Source: Archangium sp. | Lineage (GTDB): Bacteria > Myxococcota > Myxococcia > Myxococcales > Myxococcaceae | NCBI GenBank assembly: GCA_030695565.1 | Contig: JAUYRZ010000116.1 | Coordinates: 1-64,000, forward strand | Direction: 5' to 3' | DNA length: 64,000 bases | Shown: in pieces, positions 34,340-42,610 of the stretch | How the letters are laid out: every line of letters begins with the position of its first letter | Position numbering within the stretch: position 1 is the stretch's first letter | Position numbers and translations under genes: made by a program | The notes under the pieces: generated by a model | The model's database searches: none | What the model saw: the letters and a program-made list of their open reading frames with translations, nothing else | What the model was told of the DNA's origin: nothing

Positions 34340-35535
34340 CGACGGGCATGCGCGACGTCTACATCGTGGCCACCGACACGGCCGAGCCCCTGACGCCCGA
34401 GGTGCTCGTCGAGGCGTTCGAGGCCGATGCCGAAGACGTGAAGCTGGTCTTCGGGGAAGACGGCTGCCTGTTCTCGGTGCGCGCTGACGCCTCACGCGTC
34501 GACGTGAAGTTCGAGGCCCGGCTCACCTCGTTGGGGTGGACCCCCGATCTGCTCACCGGCACGCCTGAGCTGCGCGAGCGCCTCGAGCACGCCCACGGCT
34601 TCTACCGGGTGAGCTTCGAGCCCGGTTCTCCGCAGCCCAGCATCGCCGCCTTCGAAGCCTTGTGGACGGTGCGCACCATTCTGGAGCTCAGCGAGGGCCT
34701 GGCGATCGACGTCACCGCCTTCAAGCTGCACTCGGCGACCGACGTGGAAGAGATCACCGAGCTCGACTTCGACATCCGCGATCACATCACCGTGCACGCG
34801 CAGCCGATCGGCGAGGGTGAACGGAACAACTGGGTGCACACCCACGGCATGGCCAAGTTCGCCGCGCCCGACGTCGAGATGTTCCACATCCCCGAAGACG
34901 ATCTGGCCGCGGCCGAGACCTTCTTCCAGGAGCTGTGCACCGATCTCGCGTTCGGCCAGGGCCCCGCGCCGCGGCAGGTGATTTCGACCAGCGTGGGCAT
35001 GGGCTTTCAGCTGCTGCCCGCTGACGAAGCGCGCGCGAACCTCTACCAGGTCGATCAAGAGAGCTTCACCGGCCACACCCAGGGCCTGGTCACCGTGGTG
35101 AGCCCCGAAGGCCGTCACGGCATGTCGGACATCCTCAAGCACTACCGGGGGCGGTTCGAAGAAGAGACCGACGAAGAGGCCCGCACCAAGCAGGACATCG
35201 CCTCGCGGTTGTTGCCCATCTTCAAGGGCCGCTACATGCGCAAGGGGCTGATGGAGCCGCTGGCGTTCATGGTGCGCGCTCCTTTCGAAGTGCACCCGGA
35301 TGGCGAGGAGGGCGAGCCCGAGCAGGAGCTGCTCTGGGTCGAGGTCGTGCAGTGGGACGACGACAACCTGGTGGGCAAGCTGGTCGAGGGCGGCACGCGC
35401 ACGACGGAGTGGCGCAAGGGCTCGCACGTGGAAGTCGATGACTCGCAGATCAACGCTCTCGCGGTCGCTCGCGAGGGACGTCAGCTGGAACCGGAAGAGA
35501 TGGAGCAGCTGCTCCAACTCGAGAGACCGGCCTAG
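34336..35535 (+). CDS. DUF2314-type protein with DUF4026-like N-terminal region
   Basis: 399 residues, GTG start in a 4-nt overlap with the kinase gene. The N-terminal two thirds contain WVHTHGMAKFAAPDVEMFHI, a conserved-looking His-rich motif of the domain often paired with DUF2314. The C-terminal ~90 residues (EQELLWVEVVQWDDDNLVGKLVEGG, KGSHVEVDDSQINALAV) match the DUF2314 strand pattern. Acidic, cytoplasmic, function unknown. The domain naming is from memory of the pattern and should be treated as tentative. Confidence 0.65.
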   Translation: MTTGMRDVYIVATDTAEPLTPEVLVEAFEADAEDVKLVFGEDGCLFSVRADASRVDVKFEARLTSLGWTPDLLTGTPELRERLEHAHGFYRVSFEPGSPQPSIAAFEALWTVRTILELSEGLAIDVTAFKLHSATDVEEITELDFDIRDHITVHAQPIGEGERNNWVHTHGMAKFAAPDVEMFHIPEDDLAAAETFFQELCTDLAFGQGPAPRQVISTSVGMGFQLLPADEARANLYQVDQESFTGHTQGLVTVVSPEGRHGMSDILKHYRGRFEEETDEEARTKQDIASRLLPIFKGRYMRKGLMEPLAFMVRAPFEVHPDGEEGEPEQELLWVEVVQWDDDNLVGKLVEGGTRTTEWRKGSHVEVDDSQINALAVAREGRQLEPEEMEQLLQLERPA

Positions 35536-35555
35536 GGCTTTTCGGAGGCAGACAG

Positions 35556-37262
35556 ATGGCCGCGCTGTTGTTGCTCACCGGGCCCCAGGCGGGTCGCCGG
35601 CACGAAGTTCAAGGCGAGATCTTCATCGGGCGCAGCCCGTCGTGCACCATTTCGCTCGAAGACGCGAAGGTGTCGCGCAAACACGTTCGCCTGTTGATCG
35701 AAGACGGCCAGGCGCGCGTGTCCGACCTCGGGTCGCGCAACGGCACGCTGGTCAATGGCGAGAAGCTCGAGGTCGAGATCATCCTGCTGCCGGGCGATCG
35801 CCTGCAGGTGGGCGATTCGACCGTGTTGTTCGAGCCCTCGGCGCGCGCGTCGCTGTCGGATCGGGAAGCCGATGGGGAGCTGCACACCAGCCCCGTGGAA
35901 GAGCTCATCCCCGCGGTGGGCGCGGTCGCAGGGCTCTACCACGCCGGGGTGGCGCTCATCTCTGCGACGAGTGAAGCGATGGTGCTGCGCCGCGCGGCTG
36001 AAGAGCTGGGCCGGAGCGTGAACGCTGAGAAGGCAGCCGCGCTGCTGGGTGGCACCGAAGGCCTGATGACCGCGGCGGTGGTGGGCGCGGACTCCGTCGA
36101 GGTGCCGCGTTCACTCGTGCGGGGCGCCCTGGAGCGGAAAGAAGCCGGCCGGGTGAAGGGCCTGCTCTGCGCGCCTTTGATCGCCTCGGGCGGTGCGCCG
36201 TTCGGCATTCTCTACGCGGAGCGGCCGGAGCCGTTCGGTGAAGAAGAGCAGCGCACCATCGCCGCGCTGGGGCGCCTGGCGGGCGAAGCGGTGACCTCGG
36301 TGCGCAGCCGGCAAGACGCGGGCGCGGCGGTGATCTCGCTCATCGGCAGCAGCCGGCCCTTCCGCAAGACGGTCGAGTCGGCCCGGCGTGCGGCCTCGAG
36401 CCACGAGAGCGTGGTGCTCCATGGCGAGGTGGGCACCGGCCGCGCGCAGACGGCCCGTTACATTCACTCGCGTTCGTCGAAGGCGCTCGGCCCGTTCGTG
36501 GTGGTCGATTGCCGCCGTTCAGCCGTGGAGACGGAAGAGGCGCTCTTCGGCCGCACCAGCGCGCCCGGCGTGCCTCCGCAGTCATCGGCGTTGCTCAAGG
36601 CCGATGGTGGCTCGCTGCTGTTGCTGAGCATCGAATCGTTACCCCGGCACGTCTCGGAGCGGCTGGCGCGGTTGATCGCCAAGAAGGTGGCCCCGGCGCG
36701 GCAGGGTGGCGAAGAGCCGGTCGACGTGCGCGTGATGGTGACGGCGCGCGCATCACTCGAGGCCATGCAGACCCGCGGTGAGATCGACGCCGAGCTGGCG
36801 CGGGCGCTCGCGGGCGTCGAGCTGGAGACCTTGCCCCTGCGGGAGCGCAAGGCCGACGTGATGCAGCTCTTCGAGTGGTTCTGCGGCGAGCTCACCCGCA
36901 CCCGTCGGAAAGAACCGCCCAGCCTCTCGCCTGACGCGAAACGGCTGCTGGGTGATCATCACTGGCCGGGCAACGTGGAAGAGCTGCGGCTGGTCGCCGA
37001 GCGCATGTCGCTGCTGTATGGCGGTGGTGAAGTGACCGCGCTGCACCTGCCTCCTGAGATTCAAGATGGCGGCACGGCCGATACGGCGCCGCAGTCGTTG
37101 GCCGAGCGCATCTCGAGGCTCGAGCGCGACGCGATCAGCGAGGCGCTGCGCCAGGCGAACGGTAAGAAGATCCGCGCAGCGGCGGCGTTGGGCATCAGCC
37201 GGCCGACGCTCGACAAGAAGATCGACGAGTTCAACCTGGTCGTCGAAAAGAAGCGCGCATGA
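35556..37262 (+). CDS. FHA-GAF-AAA-Fis protein with degenerate sigma-54 activator core
   Basis: 568 residues. Order: FHA (about 1-95: IGRSPSC, SRKHVR, SRNGTLVNG), GAF-like region (about 110-250), an AAA domain of the NtrC type (about 265-490), and a Fis-type HTH at the end (AAAALGISRPTLDKKIDEF). The ATPase is damaged. Walker A reads GEVGTGRA instead of GESGTGKE, Walker B reads LLLLSIE instead of LFLDEI, the GAFTGA loop that contacts sigma-54 is missing, and the Arg-finger segment (DLYYRL) is ELARAL. It probably binds DNA and a phosphoprotein but cannot open sigma-54 promoters by ATP hydrolysis. Confidence 0.85.
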   Translation: MAALLLLTGPQAGRRHEVQGEIFIGRSPSCTISLEDAKVSRKHVRLLIEDGQARVSDLGSRNGTLVNGEKLEVEIILLPGDRLQVGDSTVLFEPSARASLSDREADGELHTSPVEELIPAVGAVAGLYHAGVALISATSEAMVLRRAAEELGRSVNAEKAAALLGGTEGLMTAAVVGADSVEVPRSLVRGALERKEAGRVKGLLCAPLIASGGAPFGILYAERPEPFGEEEQRTIAALGRLAGEAVTSVRSRQDAGAAVISLIGSSRPFRKTVESARRAASSHESVVLHGEVGTGRAQTARYIHSRSSKALGPFVVVDCRRSAVETEEALFGRTSAPGVPPQSSALLKADGGSLLLLSIESLPRHVSERLARLIAKKVAPARQGGEEPVDVRVMVTARASLEAMQTRGEIDAELARALAGVELETLPLRERKADVMQLFEWFCGELTRTRRKEPPSLSPDAKRLLGDHHWPGNVEELRLVAERMSLLYGGGEVTALHLPPEIQDGGTADTAPQSLAERISRLERDAISEALRQANGKKIRAAAALGISRPTLDKKIDEFNLVVEKKRA

Positions 37263-37274
37263 GTACTCACGAAA

Positions 37275-37311
37275 CTCCCTCTCCCCGAGGGGGAGAGGGT
37301 TGGGGAGAGGG
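37275..37311 (+). repeat. Dispersed palindromic repeat, copy 3 (inverted)
   Basis: CTCCCTCTCCCC, GAGG, GGGAGAGGG then TTGGGGAGAGGGA. Same element as copy 1 in the opposite orientation, in the 57-nt gap before psuG. Confidence 0.85.
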
Positions 37312-37319
37312 ATGACCGC

Positions 37320-38216
37320 TTGAAGCTCGTCTATTCCGCAGAAGTCGCCGCAGCCCGCCGCACCCTCAAGCCCCTCGTGGCGCTGGAAACTTCAGTGCTG
37401 GCGCAGGGCCTGCCGTACCCGCACAACGTGGAAGCAGCCAAACGCTGCGAAGCGGCGGTGCGAGACGAAGGCGCCATTCCCGCGCCCATGGCGGTCATCG
37501 ACGGGCAGCTCTTCGTCGGTCTCGATGCGGCCCAGACGCGGCTGCTGGTGACGGGCAAGAACCTGATGAAGATCGGCTCGCGCGATCTCTCGATCGCCGT
37601 GGCGCGCAAAGCGACCGGTGGCACCACGGTGAGCGCGACCTGCGAGATGGCGGCGGAGGCGGGCATCTTCGTGTTCGCGACCGGCGGCATCGGCGGCGTG
37701 CATCACGGCGATCAGTTCGACATCTCCCAGGACCTCGCGGCGATCGCGCGTTTCCCGGTGGCGGTCGTGTGCGCGGGCGCCAAGTCGGTGCTCGATCTCG
37801 AGCGCACGTTGGAGTTGCTGGAGACCCTGGCGGTGCCCGTGGTGGGCATCGGCACGCGCGAGCTGCCCGGCTTCTACACGCGCGAGACGGGGCTCAAGCT
37901 CGAGCACCAGGTCGACGACCCTTCCGAAGCGGCCGAGATGATCCGCGCGCGGCGTGATCTGAAGCAGGGCGGCATGGTGTTCACGCTGCCTCCGCCGCAG
38001 AAGACGGCGCTCAAGCAGGCCGAGGTCGAGAAGCACGTGAAGGCGGCGCTGGCGCTGGCGAAGAAGAAGAAGATCGAGGGCAAGGCGGTCACGCCGTTCC
38101 TGCTGAGCGAGATGGTGGAGCGCACCAAGGGCAAGACGCTCGCGGCGAACCTCGCGCTGCTGGAGAACAACGCCCGCTACGCCGCGAAGATCGCCGTCGC
38201 GTTCGGCTGGCGCTGA
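37320..38216 (+). CDS. psuG: Pseudouridine-5'-phosphate glycosidase
   Basis: 298 residues, TTG start. ALETSVLAQGLPYPHNVEAA at the N-terminus, TVSATCEMAAEAGIFVFATGGIGGVHHG (positions about 101-128) and FYTRETGLKL are hallmark PsuG motifs; the Mn-binding Asp and catalytic Lys regions look intact. It splits pseudouridine 5'-phosphate to uracil and ribose 5-phosphate. No psuK kinase or transporter is adjacent, unlike in many bacteria. The start lies 8 nt after a dispersed repeat. Confidence 0.93.
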   Translation: MKLVYSAEVAAARRTLKPLVALETSVLAQGLPYPHNVEAAKRCEAAVRDEGAIPAPMAVIDGQLFVGLDAAQTRLLVTGKNLMKIGSRDLSIAVARKATGGTTVSATCEMAAEAGIFVFATGGIGGVHHGDQFDISQDLAAIARFPVAVVCAGAKSVLDLERTLELLETLAVPVVGIGTRELPGFYTRETGLKLEHQVDDPSEAAEMIRARRDLKQGGMVFTLPPPQKTALKQAEVEKHVKAALALAKKKKIEGKAVTPFLLSEMVERTKGKTLAANLALLENNARYAAKIAVAFGWR

Positions 38217-38232
38217 GAACTGTGACTGGGAA

Positions 38233-38273
38233 CTCCCTCTCCCTTTGGGAGAGGGTCGGGGTGAGGGCCTCAC
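38233..38273 (+). repeat. Dispersed palindromic repeat, copy 4 (inverted)
   Basis: CTCCCTCTCCC, TTT, GGGAGAGGG then TCGGGGTGAGGG. It ends directly at the GTG start of the next gene, so that gene's ribosome binding site lies inside or next to the repeat. Confidence 0.85.
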
Positions 38274-39347
38274 GTGGATCGAACACTCTCAGCACCCGGC
38301 AAGCTCTTCCTCTCAGGCGAGTACGCAGTCCTCTGGGGAGGCGTCGCTCGCATCCTCGCAGTGGGCCCCCGAATCCACGCGTTGGTTCGACCGCGACAGG
38401 ATCGACAGGTCGACATCGTGCTGGCCGACGGTCGCCTCTCCGGTCCCGCGACGCCCGCGGGCGTGAACTGGGGATCACCGGTGCCCGACGCCTTCAAGTT
38501 CGTCGCGACCACCATCGACCTCGCGCTCCGCCTCCTCGGCACCGAGGGCCCGGGCTTCTCGGTCGCCTTCGAGAGCTCGCCCTCGGTGAACGGCCTCAAG
38601 CTGGGCCTGGGCAGCAGCGCGCGAGCGGCCGTGCTGGCCGCCGAAGCCGCGCGGTTCGGCCTCGAAGGCTCGTTCGACACGCTCAAGCTCGCCCTGCTGG
38701 CCCATGCCGACGCGCAAGGCGGCAAGGGCAGCGGCGGTGACGTGGCCTCGTCTTTCGCAGGCGGCGTGGTGCGCTACCGCAAGTACGACGTCGCGCCGTT
38801 GTTGATGGCGGCGAAGCGGGGCGGCCTGCTGGTCGCCATGGAGCAGTCACCCGCGGTCGATCTGGTGCGCATGGGCGAACCTGTCTTCCCGATGGTGTTC
38901 GCCTTCAGTGGGCAGAGCGCGTCGACGACCTCGTTGGTGAAAGAGGTCGAGCGGAAGTTCGACGAGGCCGGTCGCCGCCGTTTCGTGGAGCGCTCTGACG
39001 GGCTGGGTGAAGCGCTCGAGACGGGGCTGCTGCGCCGTGACTTCTCGGCGGTCGCGGGGGCGAGCGAAGAGCTTCAGGCGCTGCTGTGGGAACTGGGCGT
39101 CACCAAAGAAGAAGGCCTCGATCGCATTCTGAGGCTTGCGCAGACGTTCGGCTGCGCGGGCAAGCAGAGCGGGGCAGGGGGCGGCGACGGAGCGGTGCTC
39201 TTCGCACCCGACTCGGCGGCGCAGCGCTCGTTGCTCGATGCGCTGTCGAATCGCGGCATTCACGCATTCGCGATCACGCCTGATCGGGGCCTGCAAGGTG
39301 AAGTGGTTCGTCACCCCGTGCTCAGCAGCTGGCTCGACGCGCTCTAG
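38274..39347 (+). CDS. GHMP kinase, probable phosphomevalonate kinase
   Basis: 357 residues, GTG start. SAPGKLFLSGEYAVL (6-20), the phosphate-binding LKLGLGSSARAAVL (about 105-118), SGGDVASSFAGGVV and the C-terminal GAGGGDGAVLF are the GHMP motifs in the form found in phosphomevalonate kinases. It would convert mevalonate 5-phosphate to the diphosphate in isoprenoid synthesis; myxobacteria are known to use the mevalonate route. No other pathway gene is adjacent, so substrate is inferred. Confidence 0.7.
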   Translation: MDRTLSAPGKLFLSGEYAVLWGGVARILAVGPRIHALVRPRQDRQVDIVLADGRLSGPATPAGVNWGSPVPDAFKFVATTIDLALRLLGTEGPGFSVAFESSPSVNGLKLGLGSSARAAVLAAEAARFGLEGSFDTLKLALLAHADAQGGKGSGGDVASSFAGGVVRYRKYDVAPLLMAAKRGGLLVAMEQSPAVDLVRMGEPVFPMVFAFSGQSASTTSLVKEVERKFDEAGRRRFVERSDGLGEALETGLLRRDFSAVAGASEELQALLWELGVTKEEGLDRILRLAQTFGCAGKQSGAGGGDGAVLFAPDSAAQRSLLDALSNRGIHAFAITPDRGLQGEVVRHPVLSSWLDAL

Positions 39348-39385
39348 TTCTTCGCCACAGTGTTTTGACCGATCCAGAACCGCTC

Positions 39386-39471
39386 ACCGTTCGCATCGAG
39401 CGCAGTCGAGATGGGTCACTGCAGCCCGATGCGGAAGTGCTCCCTCGACTTCGCTCGGGAGGACCGGTGTA
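39386..39471. repeat. TCGA-core palindromic repeats between convergent genes
   Basis: The 28-bp element at 39386-39413 (containing CATCGAGCGCAGTCGAGATG) is the exact reverse complement of 31874-31901. A second unit, TCCCTCGACTTCGCTCGGGA, lies at 39441-39460, followed by GGACCGGTGT. Together they fill most of the 145-nt gap. Confidence 0.8.
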
Positions 39472-39492
39472 GACGCGGTCAATCGATCATCT

Positions 39493-41946
39493 TCACTGTG
39501 GCGAGGTACTGGTTGGCTTGGGCTGTTCGATGATTCCGTTCTTCGTCATCCACTCGATGGCGGTGGGCATGCTCTTCGGCCCGAACGACGCGTTGAACGT
39601 GCGCGCCTGCCGCACGTTGTCGGTGCCGTAGATGTCGAACTTCTTCTTCGTCGCGTACTTCCAATTCTTGTCGGCCGGCATCTCGAGGACCATGCGCGTG
39701 AACGCGTCGAGCTTCGCCTTGGGCAAGGCGTCGAGCTTCTTGAGCAGCGCCGCCGGGCTCATCCCCAGATAAGCGGCGGCCTGATCGACGAACGTGCCGA
39801 TGTTGCGGCGATCTGACTGGCGTACGTTCGAGAGCGCTCCAGCCGTCTCGGTCTTGAGGCCCGCTGCCTCGAGGAACGCCTTGGCGTCTTTCTCATCGGC
39901 CTTCTCGGCGTCGGCCGCAGGGTCTTCGCCCCAGATGTGCTTGGCGATCAGGCTCGCCGCGATGATGGCCGCGCCCGCGAGCTGACCGCCGGGAATGAGC
40001 ATGAGGCCGGCGCCCACGCCCGAGGCGATGTCTGCCGAGCCGTTGACCGTCTCGCCATCGAGGATCTTCCCGACGCCGCCTGCCACGTCGAGCACCGCGC
40101 CCGCCACGCCGAGGCCCTTGCCGAGCACCTTCATGAAGGCGGTCTCCTTCATCATCAGGCCGGCGATCTCGTTGGTGAGATCGGCGCCCTTCACGATGGT
40201 GGAGAGCTGATCGACCGTCTTGGCGTTCGAGAAGTTCGAGATGCCGGACACCAGGTCGGGCAGCGCCAACGCCACGCCGATGATCTTCACCTTCGGCGGC
40301 CACTCGCCGGTCTTCACCTGCTCGAGCGCTGCGTTGCGAAGAGCCGGGTCGAGCTTCTTGTCGGCCAGCGTCCTGGCGATGCTCGCGAAGCTCTCGGCGC
40401 CCTCCTGCGTGAGCCCCAGCAGCTTGTGGTTCCGCACCAGGGATTCGGTGATCTCCTTCGTGGCGGTGCCGCGCAGCGCCATGCGCCCCAGGCCCTGCGA
40501 GACGATGGTGGGCAGGGTCTTCGAGAGCGTGCCGTGAAGGTCCTTCGAGACGCCGTGGAGATCCTTGAGCGAGTCGACCCAGTTCGGGATGCCAGCCGAC
40601 TGCTGCGTGAAAGCCTTCTGGAGCGCCTCCTGGCCCCGCGGGGTGTCGGTGAGCGCCGCGAGGTTCTTCTTCGCGAGGGCTTGCAGCTCGTCCTGGAACC
40701 CGACGAGGGCCTTGTCTGCCTCGCTCGCGAACATGGAGTTCTTGAGCGGCATGCCGGGCGCGCCCTTCACGCGCATTGTCATCGCCTGGTCCGGCACGGG
40801 CATGTCGCCGGCGGCCGACAACAGCGTGAGCGCCTTCGCGTACTCGTTGCTCGCGCTCTCGAAGGCGTCGTACTGCTTCGTGTGACCCTGCTTGAAGGCC
40901 TCGACGCCCTTCGCCAGCTGGTTCTTGTCGAGCGACTTGCCGAAGCCGACCACCAGCCGGGCGAGATCGCCGTTCAGCTCGTCGGTGACCTTCTTGGTCT
41001 TCTCGAACTGGCCGCGCAGCTCCCTGAGCTCTCCGGCCACGGCGCCCGTGAGCTCGACCACCGCGTCGGTTTTTCCGGCGGCCTTGAGCTCCCTGATCAA
41101 CGCGGCGGAGACCTCGAAAGACTCGCCCTTCTTGATCAGCTCCTTCGCGGCAGCGGCGGCGTTCGTGCCGCCGTGTTTGGCGAGCGCCGAGAGGAGCTGC
41201 TGCCTCGCCGGTCCCGTCGCGTTCGCCGCTGCGTCGAGCAATGCCCCGGCGACCGCCTTCGACGAGCCGGCGTGCTGCATGAGCAGCTCGAGGTGGTTGC
41301 GCTTCGGGTCTGACAGCTTCTTGAGCAGCGCGGCCTGCACCTCGGGCGGCGAGTTCTTGAGCTGCAGCGCGAGCATGGCGGCGCCGTTCTCGGGTTTCAC
41401 GGCGATCGACATCGACACCTGGCGCCGATCGGCCGACGTCGCCTCGTCGACGGACACCTCGACGGGGCGCCCGAGAATGCGCACCTGTTCGTTGCGCGTG
41501 AGGCTGCCTGCGTCGGTGACGTCGACCGCGCTCACGTCGAACTCGCGCATGCGGCCATTCTTCTGAAGGGTCGCGTCGCTGGCGCTCTCGTGCCCGAGCA
41601 CGAGGTTCTGCAGCATCTCGACGTTCTTCTTCGAGATGCCCAGAGCCGTCACCGCCCCCTCGTTCTCAGCGAGAGCTGTCTTGAGCTCGCTCTGCACCGC
41701 GGCGAGCTCATCCTTGAGCGCCTCGGGCGGCTTGCCCTGCGCCATCTGAACGTTGAGGGACAGCGCCTTGCTGCTGAGCTCGAGCAGCTTCGACTGGCTC
41801 TTCTTGACCTTCGCCTCGTCGCTCGTGAGGTTCTTTTCGGCCGTCTGAAGGCCTTTCCTCAATTGATCCGAAGAGTTGCGGAGGCTCTCGCGGCTGGGGC
41901 CGAGGTTGCGATTCAGGGGGTGATCGAAGCCGCGAACTTTGGTCAT
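39493..41946 (-). CDS. 817-residue protein with effector-like hydrophobic core, unknown
   Basis: No signal peptide. Residues about 20-120 form a coiled coil (SDQLRKGLQTAEKNLTSDEA and onwards). A long helical middle follows (repeated LLKKLSDPKRNHLELLMQHA-type segments at about 200-300). A Gly/Ala-rich hydrophobic region lies at about 603-671 (GLGVAGAVLDVAGGVGKILD, SGVGAGLMLIPGG, LAGAAIIAASLIAKHIWG), then a charged C-terminal ~145-residue part with an Asp/Lys patch. The hydrophobic core resembles membrane-inserting regions of secreted effectors, translocators and polymorphic toxins. Function unknown. It stands alone between repeats and a toxin-antitoxin pair. Confidence 0.75.
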   Translation of the reverse strand: MTKVRGFDHPLNRNLGPSRESLRNSSDQLRKGLQTAEKNLTSDEAKVKKSQSKLLELSSKALSLNVQMAQGKPPEALKDELAAVQSELKTALAENEGAVTALGISKKNVEMLQNLVLGHESASDATLQKNGRMREFDVSAVDVTDAGSLTRNEQVRILGRPVEVSVDEATSADRRQVSMSIAVKPENGAAMLALQLKNSPPEVQAALLKKLSDPKRNHLELLMQHAGSSKAVAGALLDAAANATGPARQQLLSALAKHGGTNAAAAAKELIKKGESFEVSAALIRELKAAGKTDAVVELTGAVAGELRELRGQFEKTKKVTDELNGDLARLVVGFGKSLDKNQLAKGVEAFKQGHTKQYDAFESASNEYAKALTLLSAAGDMPVPDQAMTMRVKGAPGMPLKNSMFASEADKALVGFQDELQALAKKNLAALTDTPRGQEALQKAFTQQSAGIPNWVDSLKDLHGVSKDLHGTLSKTLPTIVSQGLGRMALRGTATKEITESLVRNHKLLGLTQEGAESFASIARTLADKKLDPALRNAALEQVKTGEWPPKVKIIGVALALPDLVSGISNFSNAKTVDQLSTIVKGADLTNEIAGLMMKETAFMKVLGKGLGVAGAVLDVAGGVGKILDGETVNGSADIASGVGAGLMLIPGGQLAGAAIIAASLIAKHIWGEDPAADAEKADEKDAKAFLEAAGLKTETAGALSNVRQSDRRNIGTFVDQAAAYLGMSPAALLKKLDALPKAKLDAFTRMVLEMPADKNWKYATKKKFDIYGTDNVRQARTFNASFGPKSMPTAIEWMTKNGIIEQPKPTSTSPQ

Positions 41947-42041
41947 GCCCCCTCCTCGAAATCACCCTCGACGACCGGACATCACAGGCACGGTGGACCT
42001 CAACCGGCCGAGGTACTACATTTGTCATACGGAGGTTGCGC

Positions 42042-42320
42042 ATGCCCGTATCACTCAGGCTTCCAGACGAGATGGCGGAACGAATCGCGAAGCTGGTTGA
42101 GTCCACCGAGACGAGCGCTCACGCCTTCATGCTGCAGGCGATCAAGGAGAAGCTCGATGCCGAGGAAGCACAGACGGCGTTTCGCGCAGAGGCTGAGCGC
42201 AGACTCGAGGGCATGAAGAAGACGGGGAAGGCCATCCCTGCGGACGAGGTGTTCTCGTACCTGCGCGCCCGGGTTCGAGGTGCGAAGACGAAGAGACCCA
42301 AAGCGCGCCGCCTCTCGTGA
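42042..42320 (+). CDS. Ribbon-helix-helix antitoxin
   Basis: 92 residues from ATG at 42042, with GGAGG 6 nt upstream deciding the start over a TTG at 42036. The N-terminal MPVSLRLPDEMAERIAKLVESTETSAHAFMLQ (residues 1-32) is a ribbon-helix-helix DNA-binding fold; the basic C-terminal half would wrap the toxin. It should repress its own promoter. Its stop overlaps the toxin start (GTGA). The upstream 95 nt are locally A/T-richer (ACTACATTTGTCATAC), the likely operator-promoter. Confidence 0.88.
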   Translation: MPVSLRLPDEMAERIAKLVESTETSAHAFMLQAIKEKLDAEEAQTAFRAEAERRLEGMKKTGKAIPADEVFSYLRARVRGAKTKRPKARRLS

Positions 42321-42610
42321 TCCACTTCGACGACGGAGCGCTGAGTGACCTCGAGCGCATCTTTGGCTTCAATCTCGAGCGAGATGCCGAGTGGGCTGAG
42401 CGGCAGATCGAGTCGATCCGAACTGCGGTGATGATTCTCGAGCAGCATCCGCATATCGGACGGCCGGTGCCGAGCAGTGCACTGCGCGAGCTGGTGATCT
42501 CTGTCGCGAAGACCGGGTTCATCGCGCTGTATCAATACGAAGAGCTCGACGACCTGGTGCGGATTCTCGGAATTCGACACCAACTCGAAGCCGGCTATCG
42601 CGATCGTTAA
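42317..42610 (+). CDS. ParE/RelE-family toxin
   Basis: 97 residues, GTG start in a 4-nt overlap with the antitoxin. WAERQIESIRTAVMILEQHPHIGRPV, the RELVISVAKTGFIALYQYEE strands and VRILGIRHQLEAGYR end match the RelE/ParE fold and its usual length. Whether it targets gyrase (ParE) or mRNA (RelE) cannot be told from sequence; the IGRPV and ILGIRHQ motifs favour ParE. Confidence 0.88.
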   Translation: MIHFDDGALSDLERIFGFNLERDAEWAERQIESIRTAVMILEQHPHIGRPVPSSALRELVISVAKTGFIALYQYEELDDLVRILGIRHQLEAGYRDR

